This document shows, piece by piece, positions 8,082 through 17,069 of a DNA stretch of 38,675 nt (its first letter is position 1; every line of letters starts with the position of its first letter). The stretch lies in contig CAYSLU010000049.1 of NCBI GenBank assembly GCA_964431965.1, forward strand, positions 1 to 38,675, given 5' to 3'. The notes below the pieces were generated by a model. That model was not told the DNA's origin, made no database searches, and saw nothing but the letters and a program-made list of their open reading frames with translations. Made by a program: the position numbers and the translations under genes. Source of the stretch: CAYSLU01 sp964431965. Lineage in GTDB: Bacteria; Verrucomicrobiota; Kiritimatiellia; CAIKKV01; CAYSLU01.

Positions 8082-10690
8082 GCACCCTTCCCTTTCCGAG
8101 ACGGCCGCTTCGCCGCCGGCTGGACCTCCACGACCCGCGCGCCCCGCACGGCCAGCATGATGGTCACCACCTCCCGCGGCTCGGCGACGAGCGGGATCGC
8201 ACCCGAATCCATCCGCAGCACGCGCCCCGGAGTCTCGTCCATCCGACACAGCCGTGCCGAACGGACCGGCAGCGCCGTCAGCACCCGCCCCCGCGTTACC
8301 CGGTCCGCAGCATTGAAAAAGCGGACGATCACCGCCTGCCCATCCTCGGCCGGCTTCACCGCCGACAGCACCCATGCCTTCTGGTCCACGCTCACGAGGC
8401 TCGCGTACGGCAGGCGATCCGCCTCGAACGACTGCACCGCGCGCGGGGGCAGGTTGAATTCGAACGCCCGACGCACCAGCGCGGGATCGTCCGTCTCCAT
8501 CGTGAGGCCGACCCCGTACTCCGCCACCTGCGGCCCCGCGCACTGCCCCTGCCCCGCGGGATGAATCGCCATGGTTCGTGTGATGGTGCCTGTGGCCCGC
8601 AGCAGGGTCAACCCCAGATCCCCAGCCTCCAGTCGCGTATGCTCATACAGTCCGCGGTTCGGGAGAAACAGCGTGTGCCCCTCCCCCCGCGCCCACACGC
8701 CGAACTGCATGGGCCGGCACGTGCAGGCCGGCTGGCCGTCGATCTCGCCGTACGGCACCGGGTCCCGCGCGGCCACATCGAACGGCATGTGCGCCCGAAC
8801 CTGCTGCATCGCCGGCGGCAGCGGGAACAGGGCCTGGATGCGGTGATCGACCTCCCGGTTGTCGATCTCGGCACGGACCGACACGTATTCGTCGGCTGCC
8901 GCCAGGCTGATCCGCAAGGTCGCCGGCACGCGAACGCGACGCAGGCGCAGACTGGTCCGCACACAGACAGAGCCCCGAATGGGGCCACGCTCGACAACGG
9001 CCACACGGCCGGGGGCGGCCGCGCGCGGCTCCTCCCCCGCGCGCCGCTCGAACGCATAGAGATCCCCGGCATCTCCCTCAATCACCAGCTGGTTCAGGCC
9101 GACGAGCGTCCGACCGGTCCGACGGTGCCTCAGATCGAGTCGGCCGTCCGGATGAACCGTGACCTCGAGCAGCTCGTTCCGGAGCAGGGCCCGCTTGCCC
9201 TGCATCGCCGCCGTCGTCGCCGACTCCGCCGTCGCCGGGCGATCGCCCAGCACGACCTCGAACGCCTGCGCGGACATCGGCGGCCAGTCGGTCGGGGCCA
9301 CGACAGCCCGATAGCGCGTCACATCCTGGATCGTCGGAATGGTGTGGTCATGCCACTGCCGCCGCCAGATGCGCTCGGCCGACGTCACCTGCAGGGATAC
9401 GCTCCGCCCGGCCTGCTGCAGCGACACCGGCTTCCGCTGATCGGCCGCGGGCACGTCGATCTCGCACTCCCACGTGCGCGTCACCGGCCAGCCGACCGGC
9501 TGGTACACGCAGATCCGGCTCGAATCCCCGGCCTCCTGCTCCAGCGCCCGGAATCCGCCCAGCGACTCCATCGCCTCGCGGGTCACGGCTTCGCCGATCT
9601 CATGGGCACGCCGGAACCGAACGGCTGCGTCCTCGGCCACCGAATCCGCGTGGCAGCCGCAGATCGTGTCGTGCGCGTGGTTCTTCATGACGAACGACCA
9701 CGCGCGATGCAGAAACGGCCCGAAATCGGAGTGGCCGCTGGCCCAGGCCCATGCCGACAGCGGCTCCGCGTAGTGCACCAGGAGGTTCTCGCACTGGCGG
9801 TTACGCGCCTTGAGCCAGCCGCGAGAGGACAGCGTGCCGTCCAGCCGGGGCGCGAACGCCAGCTCGCCCGAGAGCCCGACCTCGGCGCCCGCGCTCGACC
9901 GCGCGACGGCCAGGAACTCGGCCAGCGATCCGTGCCGGACGCGCAGCCCGGGATGCCGCTCCTCGATCTCGGAGAAGCGGGCGGCCAGGTCCGCCGTCGG
10001 CATCGCGTGATCGATCCCGTTCATCAGCAGAATCGTGCCCGATCCCGCCTTCTCCATGATCGTCGGCAGCGTGTGGTCCAGGCGCTCGCGCTGATCGGCC
10101 AGGCTGGATCGGCGGTGCAGCTCCTGCTTCCCCAGCGCCGCCGCCGCCGAGTAGCCCTGGACGAGGCAGACGGCCACGACGCGCGTCCGGTCGGCCCCCT
10201 CCCAGAGCGTCTCCGACTGCTTGAGCGTGGAGAGCCGGTAGCCGCGCCAGAACACGGCGTTGTCGATCCCGAACCCGCGCAGCATCTGCGGCATCTGCCC
10301 GATGTGCCCGAACGTGTCCGGCAGATACCCGATCCGGTTGTCCTGGCCCCAGGCGCGCATCTCGCTGACGCCCCGCAGCAGGTTGCGGATGTGCGACTCA
10401 GCGCCAACCAGAAACTCGTCGCCCAGGACATACCACGGCCCCACGAGGATGCGGCCACCGCGGATGGCCGCCTCCAGCCGCGTGCGGTTCTCGGGCCGCA
10501 CATCGAGGTAATCGGCGATCGCCACCGTCTGGCCGTCGAACCAGAACGAGTGGTACCCCGGCTCCCGGTCGAGGATGTCGAGCACCGCATCCACCATGCG
10601 CACCAGGCGAAAGCGGGACTCCTCCACGCTCCAGTACCACTCCCGGTCCCAGTGCGTGTGGGACACCATGATCGCATTGAACCGCTTCAT
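8078..10690 (-). CDS. GH38 alpha-mannosidase
   Basis: An 870-residue protein, the expected size for bacterial GH38 enzymes of the MngB type. The N-terminal catalytic domain opens with SHTHWDREW, giving zinc ligands His13 and Asp15. The nucleophile motif YLPDTFGH puts Asp125 as nucleophile. A further zinc-ligand motif, NHAHDTI, lies near residue 340. The remainder is the mid-helical and C-terminal beta-sandwich domains of the family. It should hydrolyse alpha-linked mannosides. There is no signal peptide, so it probably works in the cytoplasm. The start follows an AAGGA just before the ATG, with GAGGTGAGGG further upstream. It begins 12 bases after the GlyA stop and ends overlapping the SGNH hydrolase, which makes a three-gene operon. 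Specificity (mannosylglycerate, N-glycan or algal mannan) is undetermined. Confidence 0.92.
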   Translation of the reverse strand: MKRFNAIMVSHTHWDREWYWSVEESRFRLVRMVDAVLDILDREPGYHSFWFDGQTVAIADYLDVRPENRTRLEAAIRGGRILVGPWYVLGDEFLVGAESHIRNLLRGVSEMRAWGQDNRIGYLPDTFGHIGQMPQMLRGFGIDNAVFWRGYRLSTLKQSETLWEGADRTRVVAVCLVQGYSAAAALGKQELHRRSSLADQRERLDHTLPTIMEKAGSGTILLMNGIDHAMPTADLAARFSEIEERHPGLRVRHGSLAEFLAVARSSAGAEVGLSGELAFAPRLDGTLSSRGWLKARNRQCENLLVHYAEPLSAWAWASGHSDFGPFLHRAWSFVMKNHAHDTICGCHADSVAEDAAVRFRRAHEIGEAVTREAMESLGGFRALEQEAGDSSRICVYQPVGWPVTRTWECEIDVPAADQRKPVSLQQAGRSVSLQVTSAERIWRRQWHDHTIPTIQDVTRYRAVVAPTDWPPMSAQAFEVVLGDRPATAESATTAAMQGKRALLRNELLEVTVHPDGRLDLRHRRTGRTLVGLNQLVIEGDAGDLYAFERRAGEEPRAAAPGRVAVVERGPIRGSVCVRTSLRLRRVRVPATLRISLAAADEYVSVRAEIDNREVDHRIQALFPLPPAMQQVRAHMPFDVAARDPVPYGEIDGQPACTCRPMQFGVWARGEGHTLFLPNRGLYEHTRLEAGDLGLTLLRATGTITRTMAIHPAGQGQCAGPQVAEYGVGLTMETDDPALVRRAFEFNLPPRAVQSFEADRLPYASLVSVDQKAWVLSAVKPAEDGQAVIVRFFNAADRVTRGRVLTALPVRSARLCRMDETPGRVLRMDSGAIPLVAEPREVVTIMLAVRGARVVEVQPAAKRPSRKGKGA

Positions 10691-10702
10691 TCCTTGGGTC
10701 CC

Positions 10703-13700
10703 TCACCTCACGACGATCATCAGGCTTCGAGCAGGTGCTGGGAGCCACACCCAGACCACGCTGCCATCCACGCCGTTCGAACCCTTGCCCGCGTCTCCCG
10801 CGCCGCCACCCGCTGTGACGTCGAGGCCAGACGCCTTGTCGAACACCCGCTGAATCGCAATTCTCCCGCCCCCGCCTCCCCCGCCGCCGATGGTGCCCCC
10901 ATTGCCACCCCGCGCAGAAAGCACACCGCCCGCGCCGCCAAGCGTCACGCAGCTGAGGAAAATCCCGCCGCCGGAGCCCCCGCCCGAATAGGACGCCGCA
11001 CCGGCCGATCCGCCGTTGGCCGTGATGGTCCCATTCACGGTCATCGTCCCGGACACCTCGACCCGAACGAGCCCCCCGCCCCCCGAGTCGTGCTTCCAAA
11101 ATGTTGTGTGGGTTCCGCCCTGACTTCCCGGGGCTGTCGGCGCGTTGGATGACCCGTACGTCACGCCCCCGAAGCTCCCCACATACGAACCATTGCCGCC
11201 GACCCCGCCGTAGCCGGCGCCGCTGCTGTCGTACCCGCCGCCCGGCCCGAGCCCCCGGTACGCTCCCGACCGCTCGCGAAAGCCCGTCCCGTTTGCCTCA
11301 AACCCAGCCCCCGCATCGATCGTCAGATCCGCAAACCGGAAGCCCGCCGAACCGCCGTTGGTCGCATCCGACCATGCCCGGATCCACGCGTTGCTGGCCA
11401 GAACCGCCCCGCCCGTCACCACGATCAGCGCCCCCGTGCCGGGGCGCTCAGCATTGGTTGCCGCCGCGAAGATCTCGAACAGCGCGTTCGTCGCCAGCAG
11501 TCCGGACGACTGGAGCCATGCGTTCGACGGCGGGGTTGCTCCCGGTGTCAGCGCCAGTCGCATGCGGCTCAGCAGCAGGCGCCCGCACCGGATCCGGCCG
11601 CCCGCCATGTCAACGCGGGATTCGCGGGTGTTCTGACCGACGAGTTCCAGGTCGTTGCTGACGGCCAGCACAAACCCGTCTCCCGGCAGCCGGACCGCGC
11701 AATTCGAGAAGAGCAGACTCCCGACGGCCCAGTTGGTGAACCCGGGTATCAGGATCTCGCCGCTATGCCGAAGCACGGCCGTCAGGAACCGCGTGTCCGG
11801 TAGCCACAGCGTGCCCACCTCCCCCACGTACTCCTGATACGCGCCCGCCGGATGCCCACCCCCGTTCGCCGACATCACCACGGCTGGAATCGAAACCGCC
11901 GACTGCGCGACCGGATCGTACCGCACCGCAATCCGGCCGCCGCCGCCCCCGGCCCCGTACATCGAGGGCCCGGATCCGCCGTTGGCGCTGATCACGCCGC
12001 CGGCCCCCCGCAGGGCGCGGCACCCCAGATTGACGCTGCCACCCGAGCCGCCGCCGTCATACAGGCCGCCCCCTGCGCCGCCGTCCGTCGTCACCACGCC
12101 GTCGACCGTGATGTCGCCGGACGTCTCGATCCGAACGCAGCCGCCACCGACATTCCCGGGCTGGTAGAGCGTCGGCGAATGCTTCCCGCCGGCGCTGCCA
12201 GCCGTAATCGGGTTTGTGGCGATCCCGTAGACCGGCGTGCCCCAGTCCATGGCCGTGTAGCCCGTGTTTCCCCCTCGTGATCTCCCGCCATGCGAGCCGC
12301 CGGAATTCTGCACGCCGGCGCCTGGCCCGCTGCCATTCACGTCATCGTACGGAAACCGCCGGATGAACCCGCGCGCCGTGGCATCGATCCGGCCGCCCTT
12401 GGCCACCGTCACGCCTGCCGCTCGGAACAGCACGGTTCCACCGTTGGTAGACTGCGCGTATGGCCAGATCACCGCGTTCGTTGCCACCGTGATGTCGCCC
12501 GTAACGCTGACCAGCGCGCCATAGTCCGTTTCGTTGGAGCAGCCGCTGAACACGCATAGCACGGCGCCCGTGCCTACGAGCACATTCCCGCCCACGTGCA
12601 GCACGGGCCCAGTGGTGCCGATGGAGCGATACAACCGACCGTACAGGTCGTCCGTCCGGCCGATCTCGAGCCGAGCCAGTCCACCAGTCAACACCAGATC
12701 TCCATCGACTGCCATCCGAAGCCCCTCGATCGGAAACCGCATCCACCCGTTGCTCAGCGTCAGGCTTGGCCAGGCGAAGTCGCTCTGTCCTGCGGGCAGG
12801 ATCTGGCCGTCCCAGGTCAGCGGCGACACGAGCAGTTGTCCATCGCTCAGCCCCAGCGTTCCGATGTCCCCGCTGCGGCCTCCGGCCGTACCGCCCCGCG
12901 CCGAGAGCCAGATGGACGGAGGCCCGGCGGCACTCTGGGCGGCCGGATCGTACTGGATCGCCACACGCCCGCCGCCGCCGCTGCCGTAGTACCCGCCGGC
13001 ACCCGCGTTCCCACCTCGGGCTGTGACGCGACCGCCCGCTCCAGCGAGGACCCGGCATGTGATCCAGATCGCGCCGCCCGAACCCGCCCCTTCATATTGC
13101 CCGCCAACCTGGCCGTTGGCGGACATGGTTCCGTCAATCGTGACTCGATCCGCCGCTTCGATCCGGATCGCGCCGCCGCCCGACCCGGCCGTATACCAAT
13201 GCCGCCCCCCGCCGCTCCCCGGCAGGTCAGGCGCCTCGGCAGACCCATACGGCCGGGCCGCATAGCCCATGCCGTTCTCAGAGGCGACGCCGCCGTAGCT
13301 GCCGCCGACACCATCGCTGCCGCCCCCTGGGCCCGCCCCGGCAATCGCATTGCTGTCATACCCGCCCCGGTACCCGCGGCCGTCGGCGACGATCCGCCCG
13401 GCGGCTCCCAGCGTCAGGTTGCTGCAGACGATGTGTACCCGACTCGGAGCCGACGTTTCGAACGGGCCCGCCACGGTCACCAGCCCGCCGCTCACCGTGA
13501 AGCTCGCCGCCGAGAGCGTCGTGGGCCAGTTCGTAAAGACCAGCGCTCCGCCCGTCATCGTGAACGCTTCGAGCTGCGGCGTGTCGTTCGTCAGCAGCAC
13601 CACGTTCGTGCCGATCATCACGGAATCACCATCGGCCGGGACGTGTGGCGGAGCCCAGTTTCCGGCGGCAAACCAGTCGCCGGTGCCCCCCGCGCTCCAC

Positions 13701-13774
13701 ACGAGGCTCTCCGCCTGGATGCCGACGGCGCACACGGCGATCAACACCGCTAAACACCACGGCTGCAACTTCAT
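10703..13774 (-). CDS. Secreted glycine-rich three-module repeat protein (GlyA)
   Basis: A 1023-residue protein with a signal peptide (MKLQPWCLAVLIAVCAVGIQA, cleavage after residue 21). A GDWF...NW...PADGD opening (33-50) follows, typical of secreted PVC-bacterial repeat proteins. Three internal modules repeat every 345-355 residues. Their most alike cores, IRIEAADRVTIDGTMSANG-like, fall at about 199-221, 543-566 and 898-922. Each core is followed by GSGG, a short strand, GGRV/GGVI/GGVL-x-A-x-GG and GGGGRIAI. The alternation of short strands and Gly/Asn turns suggests a beta-helix. It ends in a hydrophobic LMIVVR tail. The ATG at 13774 was chosen because it gives a standard signal peptide, with GGGAAG just upstream; an in-frame ATG at 13792 is possible. 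First gene of an operon with the mannosidase. Function unknown; perhaps polysaccharide binding or adhesion at the cell surface. GlyB at 19178-22346 is a paralogue. Confidence 0.85.
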   Translation of the reverse strand: MKLQPWCLAVLIAVCAVGIQAESLVWSAGGTGDWFAAGNWAPPHVPADGDSVMIGTNVVLLTNDTPQLEAFTMTGGALVFTNWPTTLSAASFTVSGGLVTVAGPFETSAPSRVHIVCSNLTLGAAGRIVADGRGYRGGYDSNAIAGAGPGGGSDGVGGSYGGVASENGMGYAARPYGSAEAPDLPGSGGGRHWYTAGSGGGAIRIEAADRVTIDGTMSANGQVGGQYEGAGSGGAIWITCRVLAGAGGRVTARGGNAGAGGYYGSGGGGRVAIQYDPAAQSAAGPPSIWLSARGGTAGGRSGDIGTLGLSDGQLLVSPLTWDGQILPAGQSDFAWPSLTLSNGWMRFPIEGLRMAVDGDLVLTGGLARLEIGRTDDLYGRLYRSIGTTGPVLHVGGNVLVGTGAVLCVFSGCSNETDYGALVSVTGDITVATNAVIWPYAQSTNGGTVLFRAAGVTVAKGGRIDATARGFIRRFPYDDVNGSGPGAGVQNSGGSHGGRSRGGNTGYTAMDWGTPVYGIATNPITAGSAGGKHSPTLYQPGNVGGGCVRIETSGDITVDGVVTTDGGAGGGLYDGGGSGGSVNLGCRALRGAGGVISANGGSGPSMYGAGGGGGRIAVRYDPVAQSAVSIPAVVMSANGGGHPAGAYQEYVGEVGTLWLPDTRFLTAVLRHSGEILIPGFTNWAVGSLLFSNCAVRLPGDGFVLAVSNDLELVGQNTRESRVDMAGGRIRCGRLLLSRMRLALTPGATPPSNAWLQSSGLLATNALFEIFAAATNAERPGTGALIVVTGGAVLASNAWIRAWSDATNGGSAGFRFADLTIDAGAGFEANGTGFRERSGAYRGLGPGGGYDSSGAGYGGVGGNGSYVGSFGGVTYGSSNAPTAPGSQGGTHTTFWKHDSGGGGLVRVEVSGTMTVNGTITANGGSAGAASYSGGGSGGGIFLSCVTLGGAGGVLSARGGNGGTIGGGGGGGGRIAIQRVFDKASGLDVTAGGGAGDAGKGSNGVDGSVVWVWLPAPARSLMIVVR

Positions 13775-13898
13775 AGTCTTCCCAACCTGCATGGACTTCA
13801 GGCGCCCCGCCTCCGTCGCCGCACCGAGCATCTCCCGCCTTGCGTTGTGGGCTTTGATTGTGCAAGTTGCCACCTCGAATCGCAAGGAGAACAGCCCC

Positions 13899-16800
13899 AT
13901 GACCGCCGGACCGAATGCCCGCTGCCACGGTTACCGTATGCTCCGCGGGTCCGCGCTCGCCGGAATCATCCTCGGCGCCGCGTGGGCACCCGGCGTCTTC
14001 TCCGCTCCCACCAACGAAGTCGCGGCGCGCGCCCGCGTCCAGCTCGACCGGCTTCTGCAGCGGGCGCCCCAGATGGCGAAGCAGGAGAAGGCCGCCACAT
14101 CAGCCATCGACGAGCTTCAGCTCCGGCAGGCGTCCCAGGAGATGATCGCGTTCCATCGCCGCCGGGCGGCCGACCTGACGAGCGACCGCCGCCGGCTGGA
14201 TGCCGACATCGCGTACTGGACGGCCGTGGCCGCCGGCGACGCCGACGCCACCCGAAAGCCGGACGGGGATCCCCGCCTCGACGCACCCTACCAGGGGTAC
14301 GCCGACCTGCTGCGGCGCCGGGCCAGCGGCTCGACCAACGGACTGGCGCAGGCGGAGAAGGCATTCAGCAACGCCGTCCAGAAACTCACGGCCGACGAGG
14401 CCGCCCGCCACCAGCCGGTCCTCGACCTGTACGGCCGGGTCCAGGCCCTGGCGGCCGGGCTCGACATGGTGGAGCACGGTCGCAGCCGGGTGCGCCAGCG
14501 CGTTCTGGAGGACCGCATGGCCACGCTGGCCCGCGCCATCTATCACATCCGCAACCTCCAGGGCGGACACATCCCCAACGCCCAGTTCGACGAACAGTTC
14601 GCCAGCCTGTACGGTCGAATCGTCAAGACGGACGCGCCGGGTGACGATCCGGCCATGCGGCTCGACACGGCGCTGAAGGCGGCGCGGACACTGACGGGCA
14701 GCGCGGGCTCGGCGCTGGATGCCACGCGCCGGGCGTATGTGACCTACTTCTACTCCATCGACGCGGCCTGGGCCGGGCGCAGCGCCGCTGAGCTTCAGTA
14801 CCTCGCCCGCGTCCTGGCTGACGCGCCCGAGCTCCTCGCGGAGGCGGCGCGGCAGCTCGACCGGGCCGAGGCGACGATCGACGGCGCCCTCAAGCCGTTC
14901 GGCTTCGACCCCGGCGCGGAGCTTCGGCGGCCCATCGCCTTCGATGCGGCGGGCAATCCCTCCGACGTCGTCTTCGCGCTGGACGGACGCGCCGGCCGCT
15001 GGCTCCCGATCCTCGAAGGCGACGCTGCCGGCGCTCCCGTCCGCTATCGCATCACCAACGAAGCGGCCGGCTTGTCCATCCAGGCGACAGCCTCCCCCGC
15101 CCCCGGGATGGAGGGACTGAAGTGGACCGTGAACGACAATCTCTTCAACCATTCCAGCAGCCCGGCGCTGGCCGGCGCCATCCCCGGCCGGGATCTGCGG
15201 CCCGAGTTGTACGACATGAACGAGGAGGGCGGACGCGGCTCGCTCGTGAATATCTGGCACCCCGACGTCCGCGCCGCGACCGCCAGCCGCTACCGCGCCT
15301 TCGGCCGGGCCAACCGCCAATTCCCCGAGATTCTCTTCTACGATCATCTCACCTGGGAGCCTGAGGCTCAGATCTACACGCGGAAGGGCCCCTCCACCCC
15401 GTTCGGCTTCTCCATCGAGTCCGGGCGCAGCCCCGAAGCGATCCGGGCGTTCCAGGACTGGCTCACCCGCAAGTTCGGCACGATCGATGCCCTCAACCGA
15501 GCATGGACGACCAACTACCCGGCGTTCATCGCCGTCCAGCCGCCACCCGACCCGTTCCTCGTGATGCGGCGGCAGGCCACGCCGCTCGCCTACGAGCACG
15601 AGGTGTTCCGCCGCGAATCGATCGCGGACTTCATCGCGATCGCCGTGAAGGCGCTCAAGGAGACGGATCCCGGCCGCCCAGTCGCCCACGAGTGGCACGG
15701 GATGATGAACTACGCCAACGAATCCGCGTTCGACAACCACATGCTCATCACGCGTGTGCCCGCCGAGATGATCGAGATGCACAAGAACAACTTCTGGCCC
15801 TCGATACCGACAACGGTCTTCCATGCGACGGTGGTGCCGGCTTACGGCAAGATCCCGGTCCAGAACGAGTTCATCTGGAACTGGGGCCGCCGGCGCCCCC
15901 CGGCCGGCGAACCCGAGACCTATCGCCAGGGGCTGCAGAGCATCTGGCGCAACTGCGCGTACGGCATCCGCACGCTGACCGCGTTCGCGTGGGACGCGTG
16001 GCCGGCCTACAACAACGCCTACATGGACATCCTGGTCACGCGCGGCTGGGACGGACGCCAGGGGGAGATTCTCCGCGAGGCGGCAGCCTCGCTTCCCGTC
16101 GGCTTCCGCCGCGGCCGCCGGTTCGGCGACGTGCTTCGCACCACGCGGCTGGCGCCGCGCGAAGTGGTCGTCCTGCAGCCCAGCACCGCCGCCATCAACG
16201 CCTACCCCTACTACTGCATCGGCCTCTCGTTCAGCGTCCATACCATCGAAGCCCGGATATTCCACGACCTGCTCTTCAACCGAAACGTCCAGTACGGCTA
16301 CGCGCTGGAGGAGTCCCTCTTCGACGGAAAGGCGAACCTGGCGGACTGGCCCGCCGTCGTGCTCCCCTACGCGGTGCACTTCCCGGCCGGGCTCACCGAC
16401 AAGCTGCTGGCGTACGTCCGGAACGGCGGCACGCTGATATGCTCCGGCGTGCCCGGGCAGTACGACGCGTACGGCCGCCCCGACGGGCGGCTCGTCCGCG
16501 AGGTGTTCGGTGACCTGGATGTGGCCTACACCGGAAACGACTACATCTGGCAGTACGCGCTCACCCCGCGCCAGCTCAAGCCGGACGTACGGATTCCGGT
16601 CGGACCGGCCACGAGTCCGCTCCTGCTGGACGCGACGTACGGCAAGGGACGCATGCTGATCTCGGCCATCCCGTTCGGCCATCGCGCCGGGTCCGAGCGC
16701 CTGGTGCCGTTCTTCCAGGCGGCCATCGACCAGGCGCTGGACGGCCAGCGCGCGTGCACGCTCTACGACCGATTCGAGCTGGTCCTGCGCACAGACGGAA

Positions 16801-17069
16801 AGCGCGACTACCTCGCCGTAATGAATTACGATCTCGGCAATGCGTTCGAGGACCGGGTCGTGCTGAAGGGCGAGTACGCGCGGGCATACGATCTCGGGAT
16901 CGGCCCGCGATTCGCCGTTCCGCTCGCCGGCCACGCGGTCCGCGAGACGCTGAAGATGCCCTACGACAGCGGCATCCAGTACATCGACGACCACGTGCCG
17001 GCCGGCAGCACCGGTTTCTGGCTGAAACTGGAGCCGGGAGAGGGAACGATCATCGCCCTGGAGAGATAA
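13899..17069 (+). CDS. Secreted GH42-like glycoside hydrolase with long helical N-terminal region
   Basis: A 1056-residue protein with a signal peptide ending near residue 35. Residues about 38-330 are a charged, helical, coiled-coil-like region not usual in GH42. Residues about 430-720 resemble the GH42 beta-galactosidase barrel; the clearest match is RKFGTIDALNRAW at 524-536. Candidate catalytic residues are Glu487 or Glu489 in TWEPEA, where GH42 normally has Asn-Glu, and Glu657 in VQNEFIW. Residues about 815-870 (PAVVLPYAVHFPAGL onward) match the GATase-like trimerisation domain. The start is fixed by AAGGAG 9 bases before the ATG. The stop overlaps the next gene by one base (TAATG). First of a three-gene plus-strand operon, divergent from GlyA. 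Activity on galactosides is not assured because the acid/base motif departs from the family. Confidence 0.78.
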   Translation: MTAGPNARCHGYRMLRGSALAGIILGAAWAPGVFSAPTNEVAARARVQLDRLLQRAPQMAKQEKAATSAIDELQLRQASQEMIAFHRRRAADLTSDRRRLDADIAYWTAVAAGDADATRKPDGDPRLDAPYQGYADLLRRRASGSTNGLAQAEKAFSNAVQKLTADEAARHQPVLDLYGRVQALAAGLDMVEHGRSRVRQRVLEDRMATLARAIYHIRNLQGGHIPNAQFDEQFASLYGRIVKTDAPGDDPAMRLDTALKAARTLTGSAGSALDATRRAYVTYFYSIDAAWAGRSAAELQYLARVLADAPELLAEAARQLDRAEATIDGALKPFGFDPGAELRRPIAFDAAGNPSDVVFALDGRAGRWLPILEGDAAGAPVRYRITNEAAGLSIQATASPAPGMEGLKWTVNDNLFNHSSSPALAGAIPGRDLRPELYDMNEEGGRGSLVNIWHPDVRAATASRYRAFGRANRQFPEILFYDHLTWEPEAQIYTRKGPSTPFGFSIESGRSPEAIRAFQDWLTRKFGTIDALNRAWTTNYPAFIAVQPPPDPFLVMRRQATPLAYEHEVFRRESIADFIAIAVKALKETDPGRPVAHEWHGMMNYANESAFDNHMLITRVPAEMIEMHKNNFWPSIPTTVFHATVVPAYGKIPVQNEFIWNWGRRRPPAGEPETYRQGLQSIWRNCAYGIRTLTAFAWDAWPAYNNAYMDILVTRGWDGRQGEILREAAASLPVGFRRGRRFGDVLRTTRLAPREVVVLQPSTAAINAYPYYCIGLSFSVHTIEARIFHDLLFNRNVQYGYALEESLFDGKANLADWPAVVLPYAVHFPAGLTDKLLAYVRNGGTLICSGVPGQYDAYGRPDGRLVREVFGDLDVAYTGNDYIWQYALTPRQLKPDVRIPVGPATSPLLLDATYGKGRMLISAIPFGHRAGSERLVPFFQAAIDQALDGQRACTLYDRFELVLRTDGKRDYLAVMNYDLGNAFEDRVVLKGEYARAYDLGIGPRFAVPLAGHAVRETLKMPYDSGIQYIDDHVPAGSTGFWLKLEPGEGTIIALER

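Noticed and set aside
6867..8564. Plus-strand frame opposite the SGNH hydrolase
   Set aside because: No motif support; the minus strand has the complete GDS, Asn and DxxH set.
8561..11152. Long plus-strand frame opposite the mannosidase
   Set aside because: Low-complexity Arg/His/Pro content with no family pattern, against all GH38 motifs on the other strand.
10860..13400. GC-rich repetitive stretches resembling tandem DNA repeats
   Set aside because: These are codons for Gly-rich turns in GlyA modules; repeat units differ at DNA level and are explained by the protein.
13775..13898. CTTGC...GCAAG arms in the divergent GlyA/GH42-like intergenic region
   Set aside because: Five-base arms with an 18-base gap are expected by chance, and no convincing promoter pair lines up with them.
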